A DNA stretch of 64,000 bases from Saccharina japonica. Lineage: Eukaryota; Sar; Phaeophyceae; Laminariales; Laminariaceae. The position numbers and the translations under genes are program-made. Position 1 is the first letter of the stretch. Each line of letters begins with the position of its first letter. Positions 1 to 11,260 of the stretch are shown here, one piece after another. The stretch lies in the NCBI GenBank assembly GCA_008828725.1, contig MEHQ01004012.1, forward strand, positions 190,198 through 254,197, given 5' to 3'. Under the pieces are notes generated by a model. That model saw nothing but the letters and a program-made list of their open reading frames with translations, was not told where the DNA came from and did not search any database.

Positions 1-587
1 ACTATTAATAGTGCAAAACTCGTGTATACGACCAAATACACACGACGTATACCAGTACAAGGTACTCGTACCACGTGCCAGGTCTACAGCAAGGGAATCA
101 TGGTGGTAAAATACTATGTAGTCGACCCCCGATGCCTTCGAGCGCACAGGGAAGTCGATGCGCCACCACCCCTGTGCACCACCGCCCCATCCTCAACGCA
201 TCTCGGGAACTTACCTTATATATCAACCTCAAAAACATCGTTGCGCGCGCGGAGCGAAAACAGCGAAAGGCGGCACGCGATGCGGCGGGCGCAACGAAAC
301 CATGACTACCCCCGACCGCCCCCCCCGGTTGCGGAATGCCCCACACCACGCATATCAATACTCCGCCCTCCCCATCCGTAAGAAAACAGGGAGTTTGCTG
401 TTTGGTGTCGAAGTACAATAACAACTCGAGCAAACGCTGAAAACGACCCCGATGCCCCGATGCGCATGCAAAAATACAGGCAGTGGCTTTGAAAGATGGC
501 CGACGTTCTCCGCTCCGCGGTGCGATGGTTTTGCCCCGACTACCCGGCATGAGCTCCGTCGGCACTTTGTTTGTTTGTTTGTTTCGT

Positions 588-780
588 TTTTCATCCCATT
601 TTATCATCTTCGTCCCTTCTTTTTATCTCTCCCTCCAATTAATAGTCGTAACTCAGATCCCGAACCATATCGCAGGCTCTTCTCCCCCCTCCCCACCACG
701 GTTCATGCCTTGCATTTTTATCGCCACAAAGGCTTCAGCCCTTTTTTGTTCCCTCATCGACTCGCGTCGAATTGCATGTA
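588..780 (-). repeat. SINE body fragment (family S)
   Basis: Read on the minus strand, this matches the body of the tRNA-derived SINE at 25941-26300. Diagnostic shared words, as seen on the plus strand, are GTCGTAACTCAGATCC, AGGCTCTTCTCCCCCCTCCC and TTTTTATCGC. The tRNA-like head is not recognisable here, so the copy is 5'-truncated or diverged. It lies downstream of the last visible TTLL exon. Confidence 0.7.
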
Positions 781-813
781 CACATGTGTATATATATATG
801 TATATATGTATAC

Positions 814-1521
814 CTGATCGGACTTGGCTTTGCCCAGGCTTTCCTCCAGATACTTCCAGAAAAACGTCAGCGCCCACTTGCTCGCGCTCGTCGACTCCGT
901 CGCTTCGAGGCCGTCGGAGTCGTCCGGAGCCTGCTGCCCCCGCCCGCCCGTCCGTCGGTAGGTCGGTCGGTTTGACGGTTCGCCGGTCGATCGGTCAGTC
1001 GGTACGTCGGTGGAAGTCGGTCCCCAAGTCCAGGTCGGCCGAGTTGATGCGCGGGGGAAAGGCGTAGGGGGTGTGAGGGGAGTCGAAAACATTGCGTTTT
1101 TAGTTTTTAGTGGCGGTTTTTCCTTTCATTTTTGGGGGACAGACCAACGAACGTCACAAGCGCCTCTTGTTGCAGATATGCTATGATACCACACTGCTGT
1201 GTTCATATTATTAGGAATCCCGTCGTCTTGAAAGTAATTTGTAACGCTTGCATTTAGAGATCTACCAGGCATCGTTTTGGGGCGTTTTTGCGGTATTTTC
1301 CGCGGGCGTCAACAAAGTGGTGGATGATACTGCTGTAGGATGGTTTCTGCTAGAGTGTGCACAGCGGGGGGCGGAAGAGAAAGCGGGGGTGAGGTGTGGT
1401 GTTTGTTGGTTGGTCCGCAGCTCGCGGTGTTGGTGCAAGAAAAAACGACCTCCATTATTGGTCGAACTGATGCCCCCGCCCCGCCCCCGTGCTTCTTCCC
1501 ACGGGATGTAAACAGTAAAAA

Positions 1522-1553
<32 letters not shown>

Positions 1554-4500
1554 ACAACAGCAACAAACAGCAACAACAACACAATCACTAAGAACAAACA
1601 CGACGCCAAGGAAACAATCTACCAAAACCAACAGCAACAAGAAGAAAAAAACACACCAAGACAAACTTAACAAAGGTCAAGCCACAGCCACAGCTCGACA
1701 GCTAGGCAGCCGCTTTCTTTTTTAATCTCGCTCGCGGCTGCTCTGCTCTGCTCTGCTCTGCTCTCACCTTGAAAGACCCCGACCTCTTGTTGATCGAGTA
1801 GTTGGTGAGGTGCGTGAAGCGCGAGCGGAGGTTCCTGAGGCTGTACTTCTTCGTGGACAGGCGCACCAGGCCCTCCTCGAACAGGTACACCCGCAGCGGC
1901 TCCATGCTCGTCACCAAGACGTAAAGCCGGAGGTCGAACTTGCGTCCGTCGATCAGCATCGGATTGTGGATGTACCTCTGCGTGTTTTCGTTTTCGTTTT
2001 CGTTTTCGTGTTCGTGTTGTTAGATGGGGTTGTTTTCCCGCCGTTTTTTTTTTTTTCTTTTCTTTTTTTCTTCTTCAATCAGGCGATTTTGTTCGTTAGG
2101 GCGAGAGAGCGCGCTTGGTTTGTCTCGTATGTTGTTTGTTTTGAATGATCGAGTGATTGGATGCTTGTTCAGTTTTAATGCGTTTGGGGCGAGCGTGATG
2201 TTGGGAGCAACACACCGGCAGGGGGCGCCATTTTGTGCGCCGAAGGACATCATCTTTGGGGAGGTGAAAACGTACGGAGGCCTAAGGAGCACACACGGGG
2301 ACGGGGGCGGGGGGATTACACCCGGCACACCATGACCACAAAAAATGACCGCTGCGTACTCGGACGGTATGCTCACCGAGCCGAGCGTGACCGACCTAGT
2401 CCCATTCAACGGCACGATCGCGGCACTGCAATCTGGTAAGCCCTAAGCCCCCCCCCCTCGCTGCGTGAGCTAGACAACCAGGGTGCCGTTTTTTTTTGTT
2501 ATTTTTTTTGGCGGTCACCAAAGCTGGCGGTCGAGTAGATCATTTGTGCGGGGCGGAGTACCTTTGTTCCGCACAAGGGGAATGGTCGTTTCACGTAGTG
2601 TTAATATGGTAAGGCGTCCGCGAGGCAGTTACATAGTAAAACCCATTGCTGTCTCCGGAAGTGGCCACACCAGAAATTAAATTAACTCATTGAAGCTGTC
2701 GTCCATATGCAAGTCCGCCTCAGAGGCGGTTCTTAGCAGGATGCAGCTCACCCTCCATGCGACTCGCCCAATACCCAGCGAGGGTCTATGGTCATACTGA
2801 CTACGGCCATGCACGACATGGGTACACCCCCACCCGACATGCCAGCATGGTAGGGATGCGAGGGTCCATGGTCATACGACTACGGACATGCATGACACGA
2901 GTACACCCCCCACTCCCAACCCCCCAACCCCCGACGGGATGCGAGGGTCTATGGTCATACGACTACGGCCGTACACGACATGAGTAGACCCCCCCCACCC
3001 CCCGACCTGTACCCTGAACCGACGACAACCACCCTGCTCCAGCTGCTTATTAAAAAAAAAAACTGCATGCGATATTTGTACGGCTATCGCACGGGCCCGT
3101 TTTCCACCTCGAGCGAACAGATCATACGGAAAATAAATCAAACCGCCCTGCCCACCTGCACGAGACACTTCTTCGACTTGCTGACGCTGCCGACGCTGGA
3201 CCTGCTTATCACGCGGATCCCCCTCCCGCAGCTGCTCGCTGGGGGCTTGACGATCCAGATCGCCTTCGGCTCCTCCTCGACCGCCTTGAGCCACGCCCGC
3301 CTGAAACCAAGTAAGGGCCGCGGCCGTAAACGACAAAATGAGCTCGCGTTTCTTCGGGTTGCGTAGAATTGGAATCGGAACCGACAATCGGAATCGACAA
3401 TCGGAATCGACGATCGGAACCGACCATCGGAATCGACAATCAGAATCGGTATTATCGGAATAGAAAATCGGAATCGACAATAGAAAATTGGGATCGACTA
3501 TCTGAATCAGCAAAATCGGAATCGACAATCGGAATCGACAATCGACAATCGGAAATTGAAAATCGGAAATCGACAATAGGAAATCCGCAATCGAGGTCGA
3601 TAATCGAGGGGTCCACCGAACACGTCTTGGCCTCTCCTGTCGTCAAGAGCGGGGGAGGGGGGGTGTACTCATGTTGTGCACGGCCGTAGTCATATGACCA
3701 TAGACCCTCGCATCCCTACAATGCCGGGACGGAGCACGTTGGGTTTTCACCAACCAGGCAGACATTGCTTGCACCAAGCGCGAAGCACCGTGAGGTATTG
3801 GGCGAGTCGCATGGAGGGTGAGCTGCATCCTGCTAAGAACCGCCTCTGAGGCGGACTTGCATATGGACGACAGCTTCAATGAGTTAATTTAATTTCTGGT
3901 GTGGCCACTTCCGGAGACAGCAATGGGTTTTACTATGTAACTGCCTCGCAGATGCCTTACCATATTAACACTACGTGATACGACCATTCCCCTTGTGCGG
4001 AGCGAAGGTTCTCCACCCCGCACAAATGATCTACTCGACCGCCAGCTTTGGTGACCGCCAAAAAAAAAAAAAACGGCACCCTGGTTGTCTAGCTCACGCA
4101 GCGAGTGGCGTGTTTTACAGCGTCGTTGCCAACCGACGCCAACCCAACCTATAAATATATCATACATTTATAGGGGGGGGGCGAGCAAAAAACGAATACA
4201 ACACCAAAATTCGAGACAATTTTTTTTCAGTCGCTGTCCGCGCGGGTGTGTTTTTGGTGCGTTCTGCGTGCGGTGCAAATGCCGGTTACGCGAAATCGAC
4301 GACGCGCCCCAAAACGACCGACGGAAGAAAAAACAAAAAATTAACGACAGACGCGCTATCGCTGTTTGCTGCCAAAAAAAAAGAAACGGTCGGTCGGTCA
4401 GGAATCAGAGCGGGAGGCCACACGACTGCTCGGGGGGGGAGACAATTTGCCGCTCGAGTCTTGTCGCCTCTCTGAGCGGCGCTTATGACGGCAATCATCT

Positions 4501-6860
4501 TGCCAAGGACGGCATATGCAAAGGGGATATATTGTAAGCGCCATGCCCGAAGGGGGAGGGAGAGAGGATCCGCGGCAGACCACATACGCTCATCGGACGC
4601 TTACAAACTCATGCTCAAGGGCCGCCATAGTTAGGAGAACTACGCGTAGCGTGGCCTTGACCAAACCTCCTCACAAAAAAAAAATGTATCTCGCGTCCTC
4701 TACTGCTGTACCTTCCTCATTCTCACCTATCTCCGGGGAGGATGAACCCGTCGGGGGTGATATCAAGAACGCCCGCGCCAGACCCCTGCGAGCTCCCAGC
4801 CCTGAACCCCGCCCGACCCCCACCGCCTCCCCCGAAACCCTTGGGAACGCCCGTCGTCGTGGACGCCGCTGCAACCGCCGCGGCAGCCGCGGCCGCCGCA
4901 GCCGCCGCTGAAGCCGCGCTGTGAACTTCCCGCTTGTGACGGGCCAGGGTGCGCATGAGCCTGTCTTTCCGCCCGATGCACCACGAACCCGGAAAGTGGT
5001 TCACCTTCTGGAAGCGGTTCAGGTTCCTTGTGGCAGGTGAGAGGGCAAGACAGGTTAAGGGCAAAAAGACAAGAGCGGGGTCCGTGCGGTAAGGGCGGTG
5101 AGCGCACGTGCGGGAGGGGGGGGGGCGTATTCATTTGTTGCTTGCCTTAGTAATTTGACCATTGACCACGCATCCCTTTCGAGACGGAGCCGCGGGAGGA
5201 GGGGGGGGTTATGATGGGCACGAGTACCGATGGGGATTATATCTCTGCTAGGTGGAAGGATGGTGTTGACTATAGTATACAGTAGTATTATCCACTAGCC
5301 CACCCAGTCAAGTGAGTTTTTACTGGGTAGCGTTGTACTGCATAACAACCAAATAATTAATTTCGGGTTCGTTGGACCTCACCGTACCGCATTGATCCCC
5401 AGGGCACACCCCTGTTGAGAACGGACGTGCAATGATGTATAGAGGGACGTCGGATTATGTGGTCTCATGCGCCGTTGTTGTGGCTCGACGGATGCCGTGC
5501 GCCGTTCGCGCCGAATATACTACGAACAGCCACGGGATTTCCACTGGATTGGCGTTTTCGAACCGAACGTGAGGTGATATACCGACAGCAACTCGTCCAC
5601 TCAAGCCACCGGTTGAACAAATGGGCACGAAATAAGAAACAAAAAAAGCGGGAAAAGTTGTTCGGCTCTAACGGTGCGTACACGGGAAACTCTCGGGTAC
5701 GTACGAGCGAAACTCGGGACGCCAAAACTTCCCCCAACACCCATACCAACTCGAACGAGCGACGGACACGCGGAGCACCGGCTACGACAAGAGCACGTGT
5801 CTAAAAAGCATGCCGTCGCCCGCGAGAAAAGCGGCTGATCACGCGCGTACCTAAACCCTTCCCGTGTTGGGTGCTTGCCCCACGATGCCGTCCACGACAG
5901 CGTGCTCTTCGTGCGCGAGAAGCCCGCCCTATAGAAGGCGTTTTTGACGCTGTTTCGCTCCCAGTGACACTTGAACAGCAGCCGCCGGCTTCCGAGCGGC
6001 TCGGAGTAGCAGACGTTGTCGAAGCGCGCCATGCCGAGCTCCTTGGGGTACTCGAAGAACACCGTGGGCGGGCGGTCCGGGAACATGCTGGGAACGAGCT
6101 TCACCTCGCCCGGGATGGGCTCCAGAGGGTCGTCAGCATCATCGTCGTCGTCGTCGTCATCATCATCGATGTCGTCATCTTCGTCAGCGTCTTCAATGCC
6201 ACCCCCTTCGGACAGAGAAGACGTCGCGCCATTATCGCCCTCCGACGGTATAGCAGCACGACCCCCCCCTCCCCGATATCGCTCCCCCTGCACCGGGAGA
6301 CCGTCGGTATTATTTCGGTGAGATGAGGAAGGCCTCGCACCTCCCGCGGATGCCGGGGCGGCAGCGCTACTCCTAGTGCCGGCGCTAACGCCACCAATTC
6401 CGGTTATTCGTCCCGCGCGTCGGCTTCCACCCGCTCTTCCATCCCCGCCCCGGCCTGCGCCGATGCCCGCTGTCTCGCGGCCGTCGTTGTCGCCGCCGCC
6501 GCCGCCGCTGTCGCGGCCCACGACGACACCATTGCCATCGCGGCCGCTGCTCCCGCCGCTGCAATGGCTGTCTCCATCGCTATCGCTGGCGTAGCTCGCC
6601 GTGTCGCTCCACTCTCCGCTGTTACCGTCGAGCTGCGTGCTCTCGTCGCCCCCTTCACCGCCGTCCACGCCGGAGTTGGTGTAGCCGCCCTGGCTGCTGT
6701 TGGAACTGCAGCCATCGCCGTTGCCGTCGCTGTCGCGGATAGCCCACGCTTCGTTGCCGCCGCCCTCCTCGCCCCCCGTCCTACGGGGAGAGAGTACCCG
6801 GCCACCCCGGCCACCACCGCCACCACCGCCGCCGCCACCACCGACGCTGGTAGAGAGCAT
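814..6860 (-). CDS. Tubulin-tyrosine-ligase-like (TTLL) glutamylase, 5 exons seen, 3' end off window
   Basis: Probable ATP-dependent ligase adding glutamates to tubulin tails on axonemal or cytoplasmic microtubules. Exons on the minus strand are 6860-5851, 5026-4727, 3300-3156, 1977-1768 and 933-814. All junctions are GT-AG and phases agree. Family motifs appear in the expected order: [20 protein letters not shown], then [34 protein letters not shown] (nucleotide-binding Lys), [31 protein letters not shown] and [12 protein letters not shown]. The motif order resembles TTLL4/5-type polyglutamylases (from memory). The N-terminus is about 240 residues of Gly/Ser/Asp-rich low complexity. Exon 2 carries an Ala- and Gly-rich insertion between GRKDRL and FILPGD. 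The start at 6860 is the first ATG after an in-frame stop; an upstream exon is possible because the frame stays open for several codons before that ATG. The last TTL exons should lie left of position 1. Family confidence is high; the exact start and substrate are unsure. Confidence 0.88.
1522..1582. repeat. CAA/CAG triplet tract
   Basis: Imperfect AAC/AGC microsatellite in the TTLL intron between 933 and 1768. It opens short spurious frames on both strands. Confidence 0.85.
2457..2990 (+). repeat. Poly-C-tailed interspersed element, family A copy 1
   Basis: The copy begins at CTCGCTGCGTGAGCTAGAC, runs through an A/T stretch and the words GGTAAGGCGTCCGCGAGG and AGAAATTAAATTAACTCATT, and ends in three tandem versions of the tail (GGGATGCGAGGGTC, then GACTACGG, then a version of ATGAGTAC plus C-run). 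It lies in a TTLL intron, opposite in orientation to the copy at 3650-4105. No coding capacity is visible and no terminal inverted repeats were seen. Confidence 0.85.
3365..3605. repeat. Short-unit tandem repeat (GGAATCGACAAT-like)
   Basis: About twenty degenerate copies of a roughly 12-base unit GGAATCGACAAT in the TTLL intron directly upstream (minus sense) of the exon at 3300-3156. The repeat reads through as SDNRNR-like or IPIVDSD-like spurious peptides in several frames. Confidence 0.85.
3650..4105 (-). repeat. Poly-C-tailed interspersed element, family A copy 2
   Basis: This is a near-full-length reverse-orientation copy of the element at 2457-2990. It starts on the plus strand with a G-run plus TGTACTCATGTTGTGCACGG and ends at CACGCAGCGAG. 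With copy 1 it flanks the TTLL exon 3156-3300 as an inverted pair with arms of more than 400 bases. Confidence 0.85.
5128..5205 (-). repeat. Short poly-C-tailed element, family B
   Basis: On the minus strand it reads GGGATGCGTGGTCAATGGTC, a short GGC-containing linker and ATGAATACG followed by a C-run. It belongs to the small family seen again at 29600, 42175, 57400, 60083, 61955, 62543 and 62815. It lies in the first TTLL intron. Confidence 0.75.
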
Positions 6861-7784
6861 GGCCTGGTTCTGGATGGCCTGCTGCTGCTGGTTGGCCGCA
6901 AGGCGGGTGCTCTAACTACCCTGCGCGTGAAACGTAGTACGCCGTTAGCAGCAGCAACAGGAGAAGCAGCAACAGCAAGAGCAGGAGCAGCAGGAGCAAC
7001 AGCGACAGCAGGAGAAGCAGTGTCGGCGGCAGAGCATGTGGGGGAAACCGATTGGCGGGAGGGGTTGACCTACGAGTTGGGTTTTAAACATTTGCTGTTC
7101 TGGGTGCTGTATATAAACGTGGACGGCGGTGTGTGACGAGAACTGTGGTGTGGCTAGGTGTGGCTAGGTGTGGAGTGGTGTGGAGCAGTGTGAGCTTCTG
7201 GTATCGGAATCGTATATATATCCCCACAGACCACTTGTGGGGATGGCAGCTACAGGCGAGTACGCCGGAAAATCTATAGCCTATTGCGTTGGGCGCGTGC
7301 GTGTGTTTCGCAATCGGCCTTTTTCTTGTCTTTTCTTCTTTTGGTTTTACGTCTGCCGGTATGTTCGACTTCACGAGGTGGGCTGCCTGGTCGTCATGCT
7401 GAGGAGGGACGCTCAGGCCAAACAGTTGAGGCACGCCGACAAGATGCAAGGGGGCACGCGAGCCCATCCGTTTTACTCCGTTGCTGCTATCGACGCAAAC
7501 AAGCCTGAGGGTTTCCGTCTCCAGTGCTTCGGCGCACAAACGTGGGTATTCTACTCCTACCGTCGTGCTCTCACCATCATATGTGTTTTAGTTCCTTCTT
7601 TTCACCGTATTTTTTTACGACAAAAAAATCCGAAGCATACGTGTCGTCTTTCACAGGTCCAGAGTAGAGAGCTGCACATCATTACCATGGCACTGACTGT
7701 ACTTGGTACCTGATGTGAGTACCAGGTATGATAGAAGCAACGCAGTTCTCGCAAACGTGAATGGCATACCCCCTGCCGAATCAC

Positions 7785-8110
7785 CATGCCTACTCGTTCT
7801 CTTTCAGGACGCACATGCGCCCACAGAGACTCGTCATATATCGTGTGTACGCCTGTACGTCTTCGTCGTCGTGCCATCCGATTTCGACGTCGTGTGCCAA
7901 CAAAGCAGCGTAATTATTGTCGGCGTGGAACAACCAGGAGGTGTGGTAGCCCCCCCCCCACTGTCACGTCTTCCTGTGCCCGTCCTTTTGTCCAACCTTG
8001 CACCGGCTTGCCCATTCTGAGGCGTCTCTCACGTGTTAAGCCTTGGCGCTTACCGCTGAGGCTGTGGTGCTCGTAACACCCACGCAGCGATATAGCAAAG
8101 GTATAAACCA
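7785..8110 (+). repeat. Diverged duplicated block X, copy 1
   Basis: Shares order and many words with 9060-9410: CTCTTTC-GGACGC-CATGCGCCCAC, AGACTCGTCA, TTCGTCGTCGTG, CGTGTGCC and GGTA-AAACCAT. Old duplication, many substitutions and small indels. No open frame spans both copies. Confidence 0.7.
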
Positions 8111-8129
8111 TAAGTCATTTTGGCGTCGA

Positions 8130-8900
8130 CCGGCCATATCTCATAAGAGATCTCGACCGAATCTTTCCCTAGCTTTGCTCTGCGTTCTCGGTCATGTCTG
8201 ACCCACCCTTCCGAGAATCCAGTCCCTGGCCCCCCTGAGGACACAAGGGTGGAGGAATACAAGAACCACGACTCCAGCACATCGTGGAGAAGCAGCTCAG
8301 CCCGCTCACGACGAGGCGGATCCCCCAACTCTCCAAGCAGACGGAGATGCTTATGAATCGTCTGGAAACTATGACGGTGTCTAATTCGAGTGCGAAATTG
8401 AGTCAGGCTCTGAGTCGGCGTAGCGGGGGGTCTCGAGGACCATGTCGTCGTCATCCGGTTGGGTAGTGTCGGTGGCTGTTGTCGCGGTGGTGTTGGGGGG
8501 CTCGTGGTTTTTCGATTCCTCCACCCCTGTGTCTTCCGTAGGACCAGGGACTGGATCATCGCAGGGGTGGGTCAGACTTGACCGACAACGCAGATCAAAG
8601 CTAGCGGTACAATCGGTTGAGATCTCGAACGGCAATATATCGTAAGAGACATCAACTGAGTCTGTTCCTAGCTTTGCTCTGCATTGTCGGTCTTGTCTGA
8701 TCTATCCCACGGTAACCCAGTCCCTGATCCCACCCTGACCCCAATGAGGACAGAGGGGGTGGGGAGTAAAACAAAACTTCAACTCCTTCAGCACTACAAA
8801 GCCAACACCCACCCACACCACCCAGCCGGAGGACGACGACGACGACATGGTCCTCGAGGTCCCTCGCTACGCCGTCTCCGAGGCCGACTCTATCTCAACA
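8130..8900. repeat. Three copies of a ~200-base block S, the middle one inverted
   Basis: Copies are at about 8130-8400 (+), 8440-8640 (-) and 8640-8900 (+). Shared words are CTAGCTTTG-TCTGCGTT, GTCGGTC, CCAGTCCCTG and GGTGGAG-AA. The second and third copies also share a peptide: DDDDMVLETPRYADSEPDSI on the minus strand and DDDDMVLEVPRYAVSEADSI on the plus strand (8844-8900). The plus copy stays open to a GTAAGT near 9015. This may be the remains of duplicated exons of an unknown gene. Confidence 0.6.
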
Positions 8901-9059
8901 GATTCAGGGCCGAACCCTAAGCCAATCAGATCAGAGCAAATCAACCCATTGGTCCGCGTTATTCCCATCGACTCGTACCTTCACAACAAGCAGTGTACAT
9001 CAACCATTGTATCTAGTAAGTGGTAAGCTCTGCTGCTTATTCGTTATTTGTCGCGGTGT

Positions 9060-9410
9060 TCATCGTGCGATTCGTGCTCTTTCGGGACGCTCATGCGCCC
9101 ACAAAGACTCGTCACATATATAATGATATTCCTGTACGTACGTATAAAACATTCGTCGTCGTGTCACCCGATTGGGACATCGTGTGCCCACTAATCACAA
9201 ATCAGCGGAACTATTGTCCGCGTGGAACCAGGAGGTATATAGGAGCGGTAGCCCCTCCTTCTGTCACTTCTCTCTGCACCCGTCCCCTTGCCCAAGCTTG
9301 CGCCAGCTCGCCCATCCTGGGGCTGCTTTCACGTGTTCACCTCGGCGATTAGCGCTGAGGCTGTGGTTCATTTAACATTCACCACGCAGCGATGGAGCCA
9401 AAAGGTACAA
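9060..9410 (+). repeat. Diverged duplicated block X, copy 2
   Basis: Partner of 7785-8110. It sits on the far side of the three S blocks, so the layout is X S S(inverted) S X. Confidence 0.7.
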
Positions 9411-9441
9411 ACCATCAGGTAAATACAATTGCGAACAGTTA

Positions 9442-9443
9442 TA

Positions 9444-9480
<37 letters not shown>
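9442..9480. repeat. CTG triplet tract
   Basis: About twelve near-perfect GCT/CTG units, intergenic. Confidence 0.9.
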
Positions 9481-9484
<4 letters not shown>

Positions 9485-9593
9485 GCCGAGGGGGCGTCTT
9501 GAGGAACGATCGTCCTGCCCGCGTGATGATACTATGAATACGTACGTACTGCAGCTGCAGTATACGCTAGAGGCGTTATCCGAAGAGTACCCG

Positions 9594-9872
9594 TCTTAAA
9601 CGGGTACCCGCCAGTTTCGAGAAAAAATACCCAGGTACTCGAAAGTATTTACGGCCATTATGTGCGGGTACCCGGGTACCCGTTTAGCGGCGGGTACCCG
9701 TTTAACACCCGGGTACTCGGCTGACTCGTCTAACAGCCGAGTACCCGAACGCCCGGGGCCCAAATACTCGGCGAGTATGAAGTTTTGCCCGTACCCGTCG
9801 CGGGTAATAGCAAGCCGGGTAATACTCGCGAGTATCCGGGTAATTGGCAAAAGGGTAACACTTTATTATGGT
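9594..9872. repeat. GGGTACCC-rich element, copy 1
   Basis: Contains several self-complementary GGGTACCC words followed by AATACTCGGCGAGTATGAAG, CGGGTAATAGCAAGCCGGG, AATACTCGCGAGTA and GGTAATTGGCAAAAGGGTAA. The same order recurs at 10005-10202. Palindrome-dense and without coding potential. Confidence 0.75.
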
Positions 9873-10004
9873 GTGACATGTGAGGCATGAGACAGCATTT
9901 TCATTTTGAAAAGGGTTTCCTCGGTAATATTTACCAAATACTACCCAGGGGACGTGATTCAGGGGACGATACGTTGCCATCTCCGGAATTTCTAAGGCAA
10001 ATCA

Positions 10005-10202
10005 ACGGGTACCCGGGTACCTGGGTACTCGTTTAAACCGGGTACCCGGGTACCCGAGTACCTGGGCCCCAAATACTCGGCGAGTATGAAGTGTTACTCG
10101 TGTACTCGGCGAGTATGAAGTGTTACTCGTGCCCGTGACGGGTAATAGCAAGCCGGGCAATACTCGCGAGTACCGGGTAATTGGCAAAAGGGTAACCCTT
10201 CT
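10005..10202. repeat. GGGTACCC-rich element, copy 2
   Basis: Second copy of the element at 9594-9872. The AATACTCGGCGAGTATGAAG segment is itself tandemly doubled. Confidence 0.75.
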
Positions 10203-10218
10203 ATTAAATAGTATACGC

Positions 10219-10251
<33 letters not shown>
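10219..10251. repeat. CAA triplet tract
   Basis: Eleven near-perfect ACA units, intergenic. Confidence 0.9.
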
Positions 10252-11260
10252 GGGGCGGCAGAAGTACGAGTAGAGCATCAGGCCAACCCTCCTGGAGAGG
10301 TTCAGGCCGTCACGCCAAGAAGGCCTCGAACTCTTATCGCTCCATCATTCTTGGTATATCATACCGTACCTGGTACCCGGTATGCCTTGATTTAGGACTG
10401 CCCGATACCTTGCCTCAGCCATCAACCAGATACAGACATATATATAAAATATGTATAGGGGATGGCATAACTGCTGTAGGCTGTAGGGGTAAAACTCCTC
10501 GGGTATATACCGTATACGTGACGTATTATATCAATGTGCATACGTTAGACAACATTCGAGATTCCAGATTACCGGATAACCGGTATGTACTGCTGCTGCG
10601 ACTCTATGCATAGGTATCATACATACGTACCGCTTGCCGTATTTAATATTCTACTATGGAGTCTATGCCACTGGTGCTGCTCTTGCTGCTGGGCCATTGT
10701 CCACACGTCCACACTCGTACGTATAAGTACTGTGTGTACGTACGTACAGAGTAGCGGTACGCATTACAGAATTGTGAAGAGTAGTATTGATAGTATAGGC
10801 TAGACTACTGCTGTACGTATGTAGACGTCGATGAGTACACGTGAGGAATAGGATTCACGAGTACCGCTGTACACGAGTATAGCTGCTGTAGTACGTAGTA
10901 CCTGGTACATCCTGGTATATAGTGGGTATGGACTGCTGTAACGTGTTTACTTGTACTACTGCTGCTGTAGCTAAGTGCGTTGGTTGCACCTTGAAGGTGT
11001 AACGCAAGGAGCTGTCGTACATAGTTGGCATATAATATAAACCTCAATGTTTAGAGCGACAACCCACACCTACAGCAGCAGTCGCTACTCGCTATATACG
11101 TTCAGTAGTACGTAGCATGAGGAGACGAAGGCGCTCGCCGAACCAAAGCTACCTACAGCAGTAGCACAGCAATTGCCCACCCATGTCTCGGAACGTACTC
11201 TACTGACTACTGATTGATGTACTAAACTTGTGTCCAAGAGCAACATCGTACCATGCAACC

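Larger units (their letters stand above)
6861..11260. other. Intergenic region between divergent TTLL and 11261 genes
   Basis: No gene could be supported. The proximal part (6900-7030) has GCA/CAG-rich sequence that may be 5'UTR or an upstream TTLL exon. The rest is mainly duplicated blocks (7785-9410), GGGTACCC-rich elements (9594-10202) and short triplet tracts. A short open stretch around 7380-7450 has coding-like composition but no supported partners. Confidence 0.6.

Noticed and set aside
98-607. 169-residue minus frame at the left edge as further TTLL sequence
   Set aside because: No TTL motif (such as the expected glutamate-rich ATP-grasp end) appears, and it overlaps a SINE fragment.
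5601-6860. The whole 419-residue minus frame as one protein
   Set aside because: Only the part above 5851 is TTLL. The rest reads past the donor AG then GTACGC into the intron, and splicing to 5026 restores the family motif.
9594-10202. Telomere or centromere satellite
   Set aside because: Only two copies, interspersed with unique sequence. No long array.
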